Below are positions 1 to 9,547 of a stretch of DNA of 64,000 nt, piece after piece; the stretch's first letter is position 1; the number at the start of each line of letters is the position of its first letter. The notes below the pieces were generated by a model. That model saw only the letters and a list, made by a program, of their open reading frames with translations. It did not search any database and was not told the origin of the DNA. The translations under genes were made by a program, and so were the position numbers. The stretch covers positions 51,941-115,940 of the forward strand of contig QWPW01000003.1 in NCBI GenBank assembly GCA_003671025.1, read 5' to 3'. The stretch is from Planctomycetota bacterium. GTDB taxonomy: Bacteria > Planctomycetota > Phycisphaerae > Phycisphaerales > SM1A02.

Positions 1-1
1 C

Positions 2-904
2 ACGGCAAAGAGTCGCGGCGCATCGTTTGTATGTGTCGGCGTCACTGCCGACCGACGCGTGTTGGTCGATCTCGCGCTGCGCGGGCAAGATCCGCAAATA
101 CATGGAGCGCCGACGGGACTCGTGCGCGAAGTCGGCATCGCCTCGCTGGCAATCTATGAACTCGCGGTTGATCTGGTGCGATTCAGCGGCGAACTCGTGT
201 TGGTCGCGGTGCAGCTCGTGTTCAAGCCTCGCGGACTGCGTGTGCGCGACACACTCAACGCGATGGCGCGCCATGGAACCGATGCCGTTCCTGTGGTGTC
301 ACTCTTAGGACTGTTGATTGGCGCGATCATCGCCTTCCAAACATTCGATCCGCTTTCGAAGTACGGCGCGAAGTTGCAGGTCGCCGATGTGGTGGCGATT
401 TCCATCGTGCGCGAACTCGGTCCGCTCATCACCGCGATCATTCTCGCGGGTCGCTCGGGCAGCGCGTTTGCCGCGGAAATCGGCACGATGAAGGTCACCC
501 AAGAACTCGACGCGCTGCGCACCTTCGGCATTGATCCCGTGCGTTTCTTGGTGATGCCGCGCATGATCGCCGCGGTGTTGGTGACGCCGCTGCTTTCTGT
601 GTGGGCATCGATGCTCGGCGTCGCTGGTGGATACGCCGTCTTGGGCGCGCATGGATTTACCGTCGCGCAATACATGAGTGAAGTGAAGGTCGCACTTACC
701 GTGGGCGGATTTGTGCAAGGGCTGATCAAGGCCGCGATCTTCGCGTTGCTGGTCTCGGCCATCGGTTGTCTCGCGGGTCTGCGCACGGGGCAGGGGCCTG
801 GCGCTGTCGGTGTGAGCACAACGCGCGCGGTCGTCGCGGGCATCGTCGCCATCATCCTTGCGGACAGCGTGCTCGGCGCGTTCTTCTACACCATCGGAAT
901 CTAA
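2..904 (+). CDS. mlaE: MlaE-type ABC lipid transporter permease (5' end outside window)
   Basis: Inner-membrane permease of a Mla/MCE-type ABC system that moves phospholipids or related lipids between membranes. About 300 residues are visible. The frame is open to the first base of the window with no stop, so the gene very likely starts upstream. The first 20 residues look like the end of a STAS domain, which many planctomycete MlaE proteins carry (inference). The family core is clear from position 280 onward: several hydrophobic segments and the typical stretches GLLIGAIIAFQ, RELGPLITAII, AGRSGSAFAAEIGTM and ELDALRTFGIDP. A GTG at 59 is a possible internal start if there is no STAS domain. 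mlaF, mlaD and an auxiliary lipoprotein follow on the same strand, the standard order for this system. Confidence 0.93.
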   Translation, partial: TAKSRGASFVCVGVTADRRVLVDLALRGQDPQIHGAPTGLVREVGIASLAIYELAVDLVRFSGELVLVAVQLVFKPRGLRVRDTLNAMARHGTDAVPVVSLLGLLIGAIIAFQTFDPLSKYGAKLQVADVVAISIVRELGPLITAIILAGRSGSAFAAEIGTMKVTQELDALRTFGIDPVRFLVMPRMIAAVLVTPLLSVWASMLGVAGGYAVLGAHGFTVAQYMSEVKVALTVGGFVQGLIKAAIFALLVSAIGCLAGLRTGQGPGAVGVSTTRAVVAGIVAIILADSVLGAFFYTIGI

Positions 905-929
905 GGTTTTCGCGCGAAGGTTTAGCAAT

Positions 930-1009
930 CTGAAGTGTGAGAGCTGAAGTTAGAAGTCTGAAGTTAGGGCATTGAAGTTAAGACATTGAAGTTAAGGCAT
1001 TGAAGTTCG
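930..1009 (+). repeat. 14-bp minisatellite between mlaE and mlaF
   Basis: Five and a half degenerate tandem copies of a unit reading ctgaagttagaagt or cattgaagttaagg. Units begin at 930, 944, 958 (12 nt), 970, 984 and 998. The array fills nearly the whole 109-bp gap between mlaE and mlaF and ends 4 bp before the mlaF ATG. It holds no SD-like or terminator-like sequence. Its AT content is clearly higher than that of the flanking genes. Confidence 0.85.
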
Positions 1010-1013
1010 ATTC

Positions 1014-1820
1014 ATGAACACCGCGGCACCAACTCCTTCCAACACCGCCGCCGTCGCGCCCGCAAGCAAAATTGCCGTGGCGTTGCGCGGCGTGTCCATT
1101 GGCTACAACGGTGTTCCCGTCGTGGAAGACATCGATCTCGAGATCTTCGCGGGCGAAATCCTCTTCATCGGTGGCGGTTCGGGATGCGGCAAGACCACGC
1201 TGCTCTCTTCGCTCAACACATTGCGTCCGCCGATTTCTGGTTCGATCAAGATCGATGGCATCGAAATTGTGGGAGCGGACCAAGAGACATTGCAATCGGT
1301 TCGTCGTCGCTTTGGAATGATGTATCAACTGGGCGCGCTCTTCGGCGGAATGACGCTGCTGGACAATGTGCGCCTTCCGCTCGAGGAATTCACTGATCTC
1401 GATCGCGCCTCGATGGACGAAGTCGCGCGCGCCAAGCTGGGCTTGGTTGGCCTAGGAGAGCACGCGCTCAAGCAGCCTTCGGAAATTTCTGGCGGCATGC
1501 AGAAGCGCGCGGCCATCGCGCGTGCGTTGGCACTCGATCCGCAAATCATCTTTCTCGATGAGCCCAGCGCGGGATTGGATCCTGTGACGAGCGCCGATCT
1601 TGACGCGCTCATCGTCGCGCTCAATCACATGCTGGGCACGACGTTTGTCATCATTTCCCACGAGCTCGCAAGCATCTTTGCCATCGGTCATCGCTTCGCG
1701 ATGCTTGATGGCGCGCGCAAACGATTGGTGGCACTCGGGCCACCGGCAGAGTTGCGCGATCATTCACCCGATGAGTGGGTGCGCCGATTCCTTAGTCGCG
1801 TCCCGTCTTCCGAAACCTAA
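1014..1820 (+). CDS. mlaF: MlaF-type ABC transporter ATPase
   Basis: Cytoplasmic ATPase that drives the MlaE permease. It is 268 residues, normal for the family. Residues 1-20 are a poorly conserved Ala/Pro/Thr-rich tail. Walker A is GGGSGCGKTT (about residues 58-67), the signature is SGGMQKRAAIARAL (about 159-172), and Walker B with the catalytic Glu is IIFLDEPSAGLDP. The SGGMQKR signature is typical of MlaF rather than of general ABC ATPases. No SD is visible before the ATG, and the 14-bp repeat ends immediately upstream. It is probably co-transcribed with mlaE and mlaD. Confidence 0.95.
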   Translation: MNTAAPTPSNTAAVAPASKIAVALRGVSIGYNGVPVVEDIDLEIFAGEILFIGGGSGCGKTTLLSSLNTLRPPISGSIKIDGIEIVGADQETLQSVRRRFGMMYQLGALFGGMTLLDNVRLPLEEFTDLDRASMDEVARAKLGLVGLGEHALKQPSEISGGMQKRAAIARALALDPQIIFLDEPSAGLDPVTSADLDALIVALNHMLGTTFVIISHELASIFAIGHRFAMLDGARKRLVALGPPAELRDHSPDEWVRRFLSRVPSSET

Positions 1821-1871
1821 GTCTCTGACCATGAAGCACTGCCACGCCAACATTAATTTCCGGAGCTTCCC

Positions 1872-3020
1872 ATGAGCGCGATGAGCGAATTCAAAGTGGG
1901 CGCGTTCGTCATCACATCGGTGGCGCTCATTCTTGGCGGTGTGGTGATCCTCGGATCGGGCGCCATCTTCAAGGACACCGCGACGATCGAGACTTCCACC
2001 ATGGAGTCGGTCAACGGATTGCAGATTGGCAGCCCCGTGAAGTTTCGCGGCGTCCCGATCGGCGAAGTGACGGTCATTAGTTTTGCCGATCGCTTCTATC
2101 CCGAGAACCCCTTGGGCGAAACGCAGTTTGATTACGGCAGTCCCGTGGTGATTCGCATGAAGGTGCGCATTGACGTGTTTGGTCCCGAGCAATCGGAACT
2201 CTTCACCAAAGATCTCGAACGCGGGGTGATCCAAGGACTGCGCGCGCGTCTCACTTCGGCGGGATTGACCGGCGGATTGTTCGTCGAGCTCAGCGTGCTT
2301 GATGCGGAAACAGTACCCGTGGTAAAACTGGCCTTTACCCCTGAATTTCCCTACGTTCCCAGCGCGCCTAACAAACTCGATCAAATGCTCACCAGCATAG
2401 AAACCATCACCGCGAGTCTCTCTCAGGTTGATTTCTCGTCGCTAGGCTCGAGTTTGCAATCGACGATCAGCAGCGTCGATGACACCGTGAAGCGGCGCGT
2501 TGATCCCCTGATGGTCGACGCTGATGCGTTCGTTGACGAAGTGCGCGAAAGCAATCGTAAGTTGCAGGCGATCCTGACCAATCCCGACATTAACTCGTTC
2601 ATTGCTAACGCCAACTCGATCTCGGCGGATCTCAACGATGTGCTTCATCCCAACACTGAAGGACTGCGCGCGGCGTTGCTCGATCTTCCGCTCATGATGA
2701 AATCCGCACGCGATGCCGCGGATCGCCTCGACAAGTTGGTTGCTTCGGACCAAGTCACGCGCATCTTGGCCAACGTGGATAGCGCTGCAGGTGATTTGAC
2801 TCCGACGCTCGATCAGTACCGATTGCTAGGCGCAGAACTCACCAGCTTCCTCGAGTCAGAGAGCTATGAGTTGCGTCAGCTCATCACCGCGCTGCGGCAA
2901 ACGTCGCAAAATCTCGAACAACTCTCCGAACGCGCCAAGCAAGATCCATCACAACTCTTGTTTGGCCAGCCACCGCCGAAGTTGGCGCCGGGTGCCACGG
3001 CTCCGAGTACTCCGCAGTAA
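1872..3020 (+). CDS. mlaD: MlaD/MCE-domain lipid-binding protein
   Basis: Periplasmic MCE protein anchored by one N-terminal helix (about residues 8-30, FVITSVALILGGVVILGSG). It carries lipid between the MlaEF complex and the envelope. The MCE domain follows at about residues 35-150, with the family's NGLQIGSPVKFRGVPIGEV stretch. Residues 170-350 are predicted long helix or coiled coil with repeated Leu, Ser and Asp, as in other long MCE proteins, and the tail is Pro/Ala-rich. The ATG has an SD-like ggag 6-8 nt upstream. At 382 residues it is longer than E. coli MlaD and closer to the PqiB/Mce1 subfamily in architecture. Confidence 0.94.
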   Translation: MSAMSEFKVGAFVITSVALILGGVVILGSGAIFKDTATIETSTMESVNGLQIGSPVKFRGVPIGEVTVISFADRFYPENPLGETQFDYGSPVVIRMKVRIDVFGPEQSELFTKDLERGVIQGLRARLTSAGLTGGLFVELSVLDAETVPVVKLAFTPEFPYVPSAPNKLDQMLTSIETITASLSQVDFSSLGSSLQSTISSVDDTVKRRVDPLMVDADAFVDEVRESNRKLQAILTNPDINSFIANANSISADLNDVLHPNTEGLRAALLDLPLMMKSARDAADRLDKLVASDQVTRILANVDSAAGDLTPTLDQYRLLGAELTSFLESESYELRQLITALRQTSQNLEQLSERAKQDPSQLLFGQPPPKLAPGATAPSTPQ

Positions 3021-3088
3021 AGAGTTCTTGTTCGCGACGGCAAGTTCATTGCCAAAAATTTTGCATCAAGCTTCGCAAGAGTTACACC

Positions 3089-3790
3089 ATGCTTCGACAT
3101 CGCTCCCTTCAACTCTTCACGTTTGTCTTGTGTTCCGCGGCGCTTGCGGGCTGCAGCTTGTTCAACCGCAAGTCGCCATCGGGCGAGATGTTTCGGCTCA
3201 ATCCCATTGTGGCCGCCGAGTTTCCAGGACCGAAGTTGGGCTCGATTCTCATCGATCGCACCAACGCAGCGCCTCCATTTGACGGCGCGGCGTTCATCTA
3301 TCGCCTCGGTGATGGCTCGTGGCGCATCGATCCTTACAACGGATTCATCGCGAATCCCGGCGACATGCTGACCGCGAATCTGCTGCAAGCGTTTGATGGG
3401 AGTGGTCGCTTCACTCTCGTCGCGACATCGCGCGCGGGTGTGCGTTGCGATTTCGCGCTTGAGTCGGTGCTTACCGATTTCTACGCCGACTTCACTGACC
3501 CGCTCGCGCCCGTCGCAATCACCAACATTCGCGGTTATCTCGTGGATCGACGTGGCTTCAAGCAGGTCGTTCTCGCAGCATTCGACGGTGCAGGCAGAGC
3601 GCCCATCGAGTCCGATACACCTCGTGTCGTTGCGGATGCGTTTTCCCAGTCGAGTGCGAACGCAATCACCGCGCTGCTGCAGCAGATTCCACAAACGATT
3701 CCTCCAATTGCGATCGGTAATGCGCCGTTGTCTACGACGACGTTCGCGCCGCCCGTAACCGAAGCGCCTCCCGCGACGCCAAGCAAATAA
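3089..3790 (+). CDS. ABC-transport auxiliary lipoprotein (PqiC/ABC_trans_aux-like)
   Basis: Small lipoprotein, 233 residues, with a signal peptide and the lipobox LAGC at residues 19-22. Family knowledge: ABC_trans_aux (PqiC-like) proteins sit in the envelope and partner MCE systems. The mixed alpha/beta body contains the typical FIYRLGDGSWRIDPYNGF and LTANLLQAFDGSGRF segments, which match the RYxxxNxWaxpP...L...L...G.f layout of the family. It closes the mlaE-F-D operon, 68 bp after mlaD. The assignment rests on context plus this motif layout and is fairly secure. Confidence 0.82.
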   Translation: MLRHRSLQLFTFVLCSAALAGCSLFNRKSPSGEMFRLNPIVAAEFPGPKLGSILIDRTNAAPPFDGAAFIYRLGDGSWRIDPYNGFIANPGDMLTANLLQAFDGSGRFTLVATSRAGVRCDFALESVLTDFYADFTDPLAPVAITNIRGYLVDRRGFKQVVLAAFDGAGRAPIESDTPRVVADAFSQSSANAITALLQQIPQTIPPIAIGNAPLSTTTFAPPVTEAPPATPSK

Positions 3791-3837
3791 CGCTGCACTG
3801 ATCGCGCATCACATCGCGACAAGCCCGCGGCGCGCGC

Positions 3838-3866
3838 CTGACAACTTGTCGCGACTCGTCTAGGCT
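3838..3866 (+). promoter_or_regulatory. Candidate sigma70-type promoter of the men operon
   Basis: CTGACA (3838-3843) and TAGGCT (3861-3866) are separated by exactly 17 bp. The -10 hexamer ends 9 nt before the menF ATG at 3876, so the transcript would start at or very near the start codon. This is the best-formed -35/-10 pair among the leaderless-type promoters in the window. Confidence 0.6.
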
Positions 3867-3875
3867 GCGCGATTC

Positions 3876-5252
3876 ATGGTCAAGGCCTCATCGCATCGAA
3901 ACCTCTCGCGCGACGATGCGCCGCTCACGCCTGAGCACGGCGCGCGCGTGTTGTTCGGGCGTGTGTCAGAGCTCGTGTCCGCGCTCGCTGATTCGGCGAT
4001 GCCGCGCGCGCGCGAATTCGTGCGACTGGAAACTGCGCTCGAACCGTGCGACCTGTTGCAGTGGTTACGTGGAGCGCCCGCGGGCGCGCGCCGCTACTTC
4101 CGCGATCGAAGTGCCAAGTTTGAAGTCGCCGGAATCGGCATCGCGGCTGCCGATCAGTTTGGCGCACACGAATCATGGGAACAGCGCGAGGGATCAAGCG
4201 CGACGGCATCGACATGGTTTGTCGCGTTGCCCTTTGATCCCGCACGCGCGCGCGATCCACAGTGGGGCGCGTTCGTCGATAGTGAATGCGTCCTGCCCCT
4301 CATTGAGCTGCGCCGTTCAGGTGAAACGCATCAACTCGCGGTGAACATCACTGCGTCCACCGATGTGGTGGCGCTGCTCGAGTTGCTTGAACGTGTCGCG
4401 AATCCCGACAAGAGTTGCATAGTCGAGCCCGCGTTGGTGCGCGAGAACGATGGCACAGGCGAGGCCGAGTGGACGCGTGCAGTATGCGCGGGGTTGACGC
4501 GCATTCGCGAGGGATCGCTGCGCAAGATCGTGTTGGCGCGCACGCGTCGCTACAGCGCCAGTGCGCCGCTTGATCCTGTCGCGGTGCTCATGCGCTTGGC
4601 CGCGCGCGAGACGCGTGGATTTCGTTTTCTGCTGGAAACCGCGCCGCGCTGCGCGTTTTTGGGTGTGACGCCGGAACGCCTCGTGTCGCGCACTGATCGC
4701 ACCGTTCGCAGTGAAGCCGTCGCAGGAACGCGCCCGCGCGGAGTGGACAGCGTTGCGGATCGCTTGCTCGGCGAGTCCTTGCTCGCGAGCGCAAAGGATC
4801 GTCGTGAACACGAACTGGTGATCGAATGTGTGCGCGATGCACTCGCCTCGCGCGCACTCACGTTGCGGGTTGATGCGGAACCGCGACTTCTCCGCTTGGC
4901 CTATGTGCAGCATCTCGCCACGCGCGTACACGCAGAAATGCCGGCGGGAACGAGCGACGCAGATTTGGTTGCGCTTCTGCATCCCACGCCCGCCGTTGCC
5001 GGCTCACCTGTCCCGCGCGCAGTGGAAACGTTGCGCGAGTTCGAGCCGTTTGACCGCGGTCTCTACGCTGGCCCCATCGGTGTTGTCTCGCGTGATGGCG
5101 CGGAGATCGCCGTTGCGATTCGCTCCGCGCGCATTGATGGCGATGTGCTCACGGCGTTTGCTGGTGCGGGCATCGTCGAAGGATCCGATCCCGCCGAAGA
5201 GTGGCGCGAAACAGGACACAAGTTGCTCGTGTTTGAGCGACTCGCTAACTGA
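3876..5252 (+). CDS. menF: Isochorismate synthase
   Basis: Converts chorismate to isochorismate, the first committed step of menaquinone synthesis. It is 458 residues. The C-terminal chorismate-binding domain is complete, with all signature blocks in order: AGTRPRG, KDRREHELV, HLATRV, LHPTPAVAGSP, FDRGLYAGPIG and FAGAGIVEGSDPAEEW. The N-terminal third is poorly conserved, as usual for MenF/EntC/DhbC. Placement directly before menD favours MenF over a siderophore or salicylate enzyme. There is no SD; a TAGGCT hexamer 9 nt before the ATG suggests a leaderless mRNA. Confidence 0.95.
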   Translation: MVKASSHRNLSRDDAPLTPEHGARVLFGRVSELVSALADSAMPRAREFVRLETALEPCDLLQWLRGAPAGARRYFRDRSAKFEVAGIGIAAADQFGAHESWEQREGSSATASTWFVALPFDPARARDPQWGAFVDSECVLPLIELRRSGETHQLAVNITASTDVVALLELLERVANPDKSCIVEPALVRENDGTGEAEWTRAVCAGLTRIREGSLRKIVLARTRRYSASAPLDPVAVLMRLAARETRGFRFLLETAPRCAFLGVTPERLVSRTDRTVRSEAVAGTRPRGVDSVADRLLGESLLASAKDRREHELVIECVRDALASRALTLRVDAEPRLLRLAYVQHLATRVHAEMPAGTSDADLVALLHPTPAVAGSPVPRAVETLREFEPFDRGLYAGPIGVVSRDGAEIAVAIRSARIDGDVLTAFAGAGIVEGSDPAEEWRETGHKLLVFERLAN

Positions 5253-5264
5253 ACCCACGACTCG

Positions 5265-5290
5265 TTCGCAGTCACATTCGCAGTCACACT
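5265..5290 (+). repeat. 12-bp tandem repeat upstream of menD
   Basis: Two copies of ttcgcagtcaca (5265-5276 and 5277-5288) lie in the 44-bp gap between menF and menD, a few bases before the menD ATG. It is one of several very short tandem duplications in this window. Confidence 0.6.
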
Positions 5291-5296
5291 TGTCTT

Positions 5297-7009
5297 ATGC
5301 GCGGCGCGCCCAACATCAACCTCGCGTGGACCATGCTCGCCGCCGAGGAGTGTTCGCGTTTGGGCATGCGTCACGCGGTGATCTGTCCTGGTTCGCGCAG
5401 CGCTCCGCTCGCCGTCGCGTTTGCGCGGCACGCTGACATCGCCGTTCACATCGCACATGATGAACGCGGCGGCGCGTTTCTCGCGCTCGCCATTGGCAAG
5501 GCGACTGGTGTTCCTGCCGCGCTGATCATGACCAGCGGCACCGCGGTGGCCAACGCTCTTCCTGCGTTGGTGGAAGCGCGCCTGACGCGCACGCCGTTGT
5601 TGTTGTTTGCAGCCGATCGTCCACCAGAACTGCGTGATTGCGGGGCAAATCAAGCGATTTCGCAGGCATCACTGCTCGATGGCGCGGTGCGTTGGTCGTG
5701 TGATTTGCCTGCGCCCACCACCGACATCGCTGCGGAGTATGTGCTCTCCACCATCGACGAAGCATTCGCGCGCGCGGTGGGTGATGCGGGTTCACAGGGC
5801 GGCGGCGTGCATCTCAATTGGCAGTTTCGCGAACCGCTCGCGCCCGAAGTGGTGCCGTGGGATATCGCGTGGTTGTGGAGCATCGCGCGTTGGACTCGAG
5901 ATGGGCGCAAGCAGCGCGCGCCGTGGAGAAGTGCGGTGCGCTTGGCCCCAAGCGAGATCGTCATTGATGATGCAGTGATCGTTGCGGGGCACATGACTTC
6001 GACGCGCGCCACCCATGCGCTGCGCAAATGGCGCGGCACACTCTTGGCGGATGTCGCGAGTGGCTTGGCTTGTTCGAGCACCGTCGGCGCGGATCTCGTG
6101 TTGCGCGCGGCGGCGCAGCATCCTGCAATTCTCGATGCACTCAAGCCAAGTCAGTTAGTGGTGATCGGTGACGGAGTTGTTTCCAAGCGCGTGAACGAGT
6201 GGATGTCGCGGCTGACGTGTCACACGACGGTGGTAGGGGCGGGCGATCCTCGAGTCGATTCGTTTCATCGCGCAAACGCGTCGATTGCGGCCACTGATGT
6301 CACATGGGTCAGTAATCGCAATCTGCGCGCACATCGCGGTTGGAAGCGCGCGTTGCACTGCGCGACGCACGCGACGCAGCAAGCGTTCGCGCAAGAGAAG
6401 ACGCTGTGCGAACCTGTCGCGATTCATGATGCAACTACGACGGCAGCCGCGCTTGATGGCAGCGGCACGATGTTCTACGGCTCGTCGATGCCTATTCGCG
6501 ATGGCGATTTTCTCGCGATCGCGCCGCCGAGCGGTTGGGCCAGCGCGTCCAATCGCGGCGCGAGCGGGATCGACGGACTCATAGCCTCGGCGACGGGGCA
6601 TGGGTTGGCAACTGCGCGTCCGGTGCTCGCGTTCATTGGCGATGTGAGCGCGTTGCATGACATCAATAGTCTGTTGCTCGCGGCGCAATGCACCACGCCG
6701 CTGGTGCTCGTCGTGCTCAACAACGATGGCGGTGGAATCTTTCGTTACCTCCCAATCGCTAAATATCCCGAGTTTGAGCGGTGTTTTGCCACTCCGCATG
6801 GACTGCAGATTTCCGGCATCGCCCGCGCGCTGGGTGTGCGCTGCGAAACTCCCACCACGCGAAGCGCGATGTGCAAATCGGTTCACGCGGCACTGCGTCG
6901 CAGCGGAGTCACCGTGATTGAAGTGGTGTGCACTCGTGAGCAGAGCGAAGCCGCGCGCGCGCGCATTGCTGCCGCGGCGGTTGCTGCGTTGGCGCGGGAG
7001 TTCGTGTGA
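5297..7009 (+). CDS. menD: SEPHCHC synthase (2-succinyl-5-enolpyruvyl-6-hydroxy-3-cyclohexene-1-carboxylate synthase)
   Basis: ThDP-dependent enzyme that joins isochorismate and 2-oxoglutarate. At 570 residues it is the usual length. The N-terminal PYR domain carries the MenD hallmark CPGSRSAPL (about residues 31-39) and the TSGTAVANALPA stretch. The C-terminal PP domain has GDVSALHDINSLL and the MenD-typical NNDGGGIFRYLPI, which form the ThDP/Mg site. Its stop overlaps the GTG start of menH by 4 nt, indicating translational coupling. Confidence 0.97.
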   Translation: MRGAPNINLAWTMLAAEECSRLGMRHAVICPGSRSAPLAVAFARHADIAVHIAHDERGGAFLALAIGKATGVPAALIMTSGTAVANALPALVEARLTRTPLLLFAADRPPELRDCGANQAISQASLLDGAVRWSCDLPAPTTDIAAEYVLSTIDEAFARAVGDAGSQGGGVHLNWQFREPLAPEVVPWDIAWLWSIARWTRDGRKQRAPWRSAVRLAPSEIVIDDAVIVAGHMTSTRATHALRKWRGTLLADVASGLACSSTVGADLVLRAAAQHPAILDALKPSQLVVIGDGVVSKRVNEWMSRLTCHTTVVGAGDPRVDSFHRANASIAATDVTWVSNRNLRAHRGWKRALHCATHATQQAFAQEKTLCEPVAIHDATTTAAALDGSGTMFYGSSMPIRDGDFLAIAPPSGWASASNRGASGIDGLIASATGHGLATARPVLAFIGDVSALHDINSLLLAAQCTTPLVLVVLNNDGGGIFRYLPIAKYPEFERCFATPHGLQISGIARALGVRCETPTTRSAMCKSVHAALRRSGVTVIEVVCTREQSEAARARIAAAAVAALAREFV

Positions 7010-7734
7010 GCGCGCGTGTGACTCTGCTGCATGGATTTCTCGGCTCGCCCGCAGATTGGGCCGACGTCCTCGCGCATCTCGCGCCGAACATCGCCTGCGA
7101 TTGCGTGTCGCTCGAAGAACTCAACTGCGCTTCGATTGCCGCAGCAGCGCTCGCGCTCGAGCAGCGATTGCAAGCACGCCCCTCCGATCTCGTCGTGGGC
7201 TACTCCATGGGCGGACGCATCGCGCTTGAACTCGCCGCAACGCGAGACACCTTGCCCACGCATTCATTGTTGCTGAGTACGAGTTTGGGTATCAGCGACC
7301 AACGCGAGCGACTGCAGCGTCGAGACGAAGACCTAGAGCGATCGCGCGCGATTGGTCGCGATGGCCTCGAAGCGTTTCTGCAGTCGTGGTATCACCTGCC
7401 GATGTTTTCTTCGTTGCGCGCGAACGCGGCCTTCGAGTCGATGCTCGCCCGGCGAAGTGTGGGAAATGCCGCGTTTTGGGCTGATTGCGTACGCAATTGC
7501 TCGCCCGGCATTGCCCAGTCGCACTGGGATCTGTTGCCTAGCATTGCCCCTCACCTCACGCTCGTCGCTGGCGCCAACGACGAGCGATATGCTCTGATGA
7601 ATGTTGCAGCGCAACGCGTGGCACCTGTGATTGCGGTGCACACCATCGAAGGCGCAGGTCACGCGTTGCCTCTTGAAGCGAGTGCGCGCGTGGCACAGCT
7701 CATCGAGCAACAACTCCATACTCTGCGCCGCTGA
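7006..7734 (+). CDS. menH: SHCHC synthase, alpha/beta hydrolase
   Basis: Removes pyruvate from SEPHCHC to give SHCHC. It is 242 residues with an alpha/beta-hydrolase fold. The oxyanion motif is [11 protein letters not shown] (about residues 6-16), the nucleophile elbow is GYSMGGRIA, a likely catalytic Asp lies in GANDERY, and the catalytic His is in GAGHALPLE. The GTG start lies inside the end of menD (GTGA overlap). Position between menD and menB supports MenH over a general esterase. Confidence 0.93.
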   Translation: MSARVTLLHGFLGSPADWADVLAHLAPNIACDCVSLEELNCASIAAAALALEQRLQARPSDLVVGYSMGGRIALELAATRDTLPTHSLLLSTSLGISDQRERLQRRDEDLERSRAIGRDGLEAFLQSWYHLPMFSSLRANAAFESMLARRSVGNAAFWADCVRNCSPGIAQSHWDLLPSIAPHLTLVAGANDERYALMNVAAQRVAPVIAVHTIEGAGHALPLEASARVAQLIEQQLHTLRR

Positions 7735-7769
7735 ATTCGCGATCTCCTTCACTCAACCCTCGAGCCACC

Positions 7770-8639
7770 ATGACGACTCTGCCGAAGCCTACGACCGAAA
7801 CCACCGAGAAGATTCGCGTCGCCCTTGATTGGCAAGCCGTCGCCAGCGCGGCCGCGTTCACCGAAGTGAAATTTCACAAAGCGGAATCGATCGCCAAGAT
7901 CACCATCAATCGCCCCGAGGTGCGCAATTCATTCACGCCGCGCACCGTCGAAGAGATGCGCGCCGCGTTGCTTGACGCGAAGAATGATCGCGACATCGGT
8001 GTGATCATCTTGACTGGCGAAGGCGAACGCTCGTTCTGCGCGGGCGGCGATCAACGCGTGCGCGGACATGCGGGCTATCGCTCCGAGAGCGGCGATGAGA
8101 TGCTCAACGTGCTCGAGTTTCAGCGCGAGATTCGCACCTGTCCTAAACCCGTCGTGGCCATGGTGGCGGGCTGGGCCATCGGCGGAGGCCATGTGTTGCA
8201 CATGATGTGCGACCTCACAATTGCCGCAGAAAACGCCCGTTTTGGACAGGTTGGTCCGCGCATGGGCAGCTTCGATGGCGGATTCGGCGCGAGTTACATG
8301 GCGCGCATCATCGGACAGAAGAAGGCGCGTGAGATGTGGTTTCTCTGCCGCAGTTACTCCGCCCAAGAGGCGCTCGACATGGGCTTGATCAACACGGTCG
8401 TTCCTGTCGCGGCTCTGGAAGAAGTCACCGTGCAGTGGTGTCGTGAGATGCTGGCCAACTCGCCCACCGCGATGCGCGCGCTCAAGGCAGCGCTCAACGC
8501 CGACTGTGATGGTCAAGCAGGATTGCAAGAGCTTTCGGGCATCGCCACCATGCTCTACTACATGACCGATGAAGCGAAGGAAGGACGCGACGCGCAAATG
8601 GAGAAGCGTCGCCCCGACTTTCGAAAGCACGCGCCGTGA
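7770..8639 (+). CDS. menB: 1,4-dihydroxy-2-naphthoyl-CoA synthase
   Basis: Crotonase-fold enzyme that cyclises o-succinylbenzoyl-CoA to DHNA-CoA. It is 289 residues. The diagnostic MenB segments are all present: [42 protein letters not shown] and [18 protein letters not shown]. The C-terminus ([11 protein letters not shown]) is typical for the subfamily. It lies 35 bp after menH, and its stop overlaps the GTG of menA. Confidence 0.97.
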   Translation: MTTLPKPTTETTEKIRVALDWQAVASAAAFTEVKFHKAESIAKITINRPEVRNSFTPRTVEEMRAALLDAKNDRDIGVIILTGEGERSFCAGGDQRVRGHAGYRSESGDEMLNVLEFQREIRTCPKPVVAMVAGWAIGGGHVLHMMCDLTIAAENARFGQVGPRMGSFDGGFGASYMARIIGQKKAREMWFLCRSYSAQEALDMGLINTVVPVAALEEVTVQWCREMLANSPTAMRALKAALNADCDGQAGLQELSGIATMLYYMTDEAKEGRDAQMEKRRPDFRKHAP

Positions 8640-9547
8640 GTTCACCAAGGCGTTCGCGCATGATCGCAGTGTGGATCAGCGCGCTGCGGCCGAAGACACT
8701 CGGCGCATCGCTCTGTCCTGTGATGATGGGTGGAGCTCTCGCATGGCATGACGGAGTGTTTGCGTTGCTGCCCGTCCTCGCCGCGTTGATCGGTGCGTGG
8801 CTCTTGCAGATCGCAAGCAACTTCGCCAATGACTTGTTTGATGGCGTGCGCGGAACCGATTCAGTTGCGCGACTCGGTCCGCAACGCGCCGTGGCTAGCG
8901 GAGCAATCGCGCCGCGCACGATGAAGTTCGCATTGCTGTTGACACTGGTATTTGCGGCGATTCCCGCAGTTTTCTTGACGATGCATGGCGGTCTCGCCTT
9001 CGCCGCAATCGCCGTTCTCGGCGCAGTGTGCGCGGTGGGCTACACGGGCGGACCGATGCCATTGGCCTATGTCGGACTCGGCGACATCTTCGTGTTCGCG
9101 TTCTTCGGTCCGCTCGCCGTCGCGGGAACGCGCGCGGCGTGTGACGGAAGTTGGACCTCACTCGCATGGTGGTGCGGAGTTGCGCCAGGCGCCATCGCGG
9201 TGGCGTTACTCGCGACCAACAATCTGCGCGACCGCGTTGGTGACGCACTCAACAACAAGCGCACGCTCGCGGTGCGATTTGGATCGAGATTCACTCGCGC
9301 GCAGATCGTGATCTGCCATCTCTGCGCCATCGTGGTTCCCGTCATCGCAGTTGTTGTCGGGAAACTTTCGCAAGGCGCACTCGCGGCGTCGCTGCTGGCG
9401 TTGCTCATGATTCCGATTTCGATTTCGATCATGGGCGGCCGTGATGGCGTGCTGCTCAACAGAACTCTCGCCGGGTTTGGCGCGATGCTTTATCTGTACG
9501 GCGTCGCGTTTGCCATCGGCGTGCGCATGAGCGGAGTGTTTGCATGA
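8636..9547 (+). CDS. menA: 1,4-dihydroxy-2-naphthoate polyprenyltransferase
   Basis: Integral membrane UbiA-family enzyme that prenylates DHNA to demethylmenaquinone. It is 303 residues with about eight or nine hydrophobic helices. The first Asp-rich motif is [14 protein letters not shown] and the second is [16 protein letters not shown]; both bind Mg-prenyl diphosphate. The opening [15 protein letters not shown] is typical of MenA. The GTG start overlaps the menB stop by 4 nt, and its own stop overlaps the menC ATG by 4 nt. Confidence 0.95.
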   Translation: MSSPRRSRMIAVWISALRPKTLGASLCPVMMGGALAWHDGVFALLPVLAALIGAWLLQIASNFANDLFDGVRGTDSVARLGPQRAVASGAIAPRTMKFALLLTLVFAAIPAVFLTMHGGLAFAAIAVLGAVCAVGYTGGPMPLAYVGLGDIFVFAFFGPLAVAGTRAACDGSWTSLAWWCGVAPGAIAVALLATNNLRDRVGDALNNKRTLAVRFGSRFTRAQIVICHLCAIVVPVIAVVVGKLSQGALAASLLALLMIPISISIMGGRDGVLLNRTLAGFGAMLYLYGVAFAIGVRMSGVFA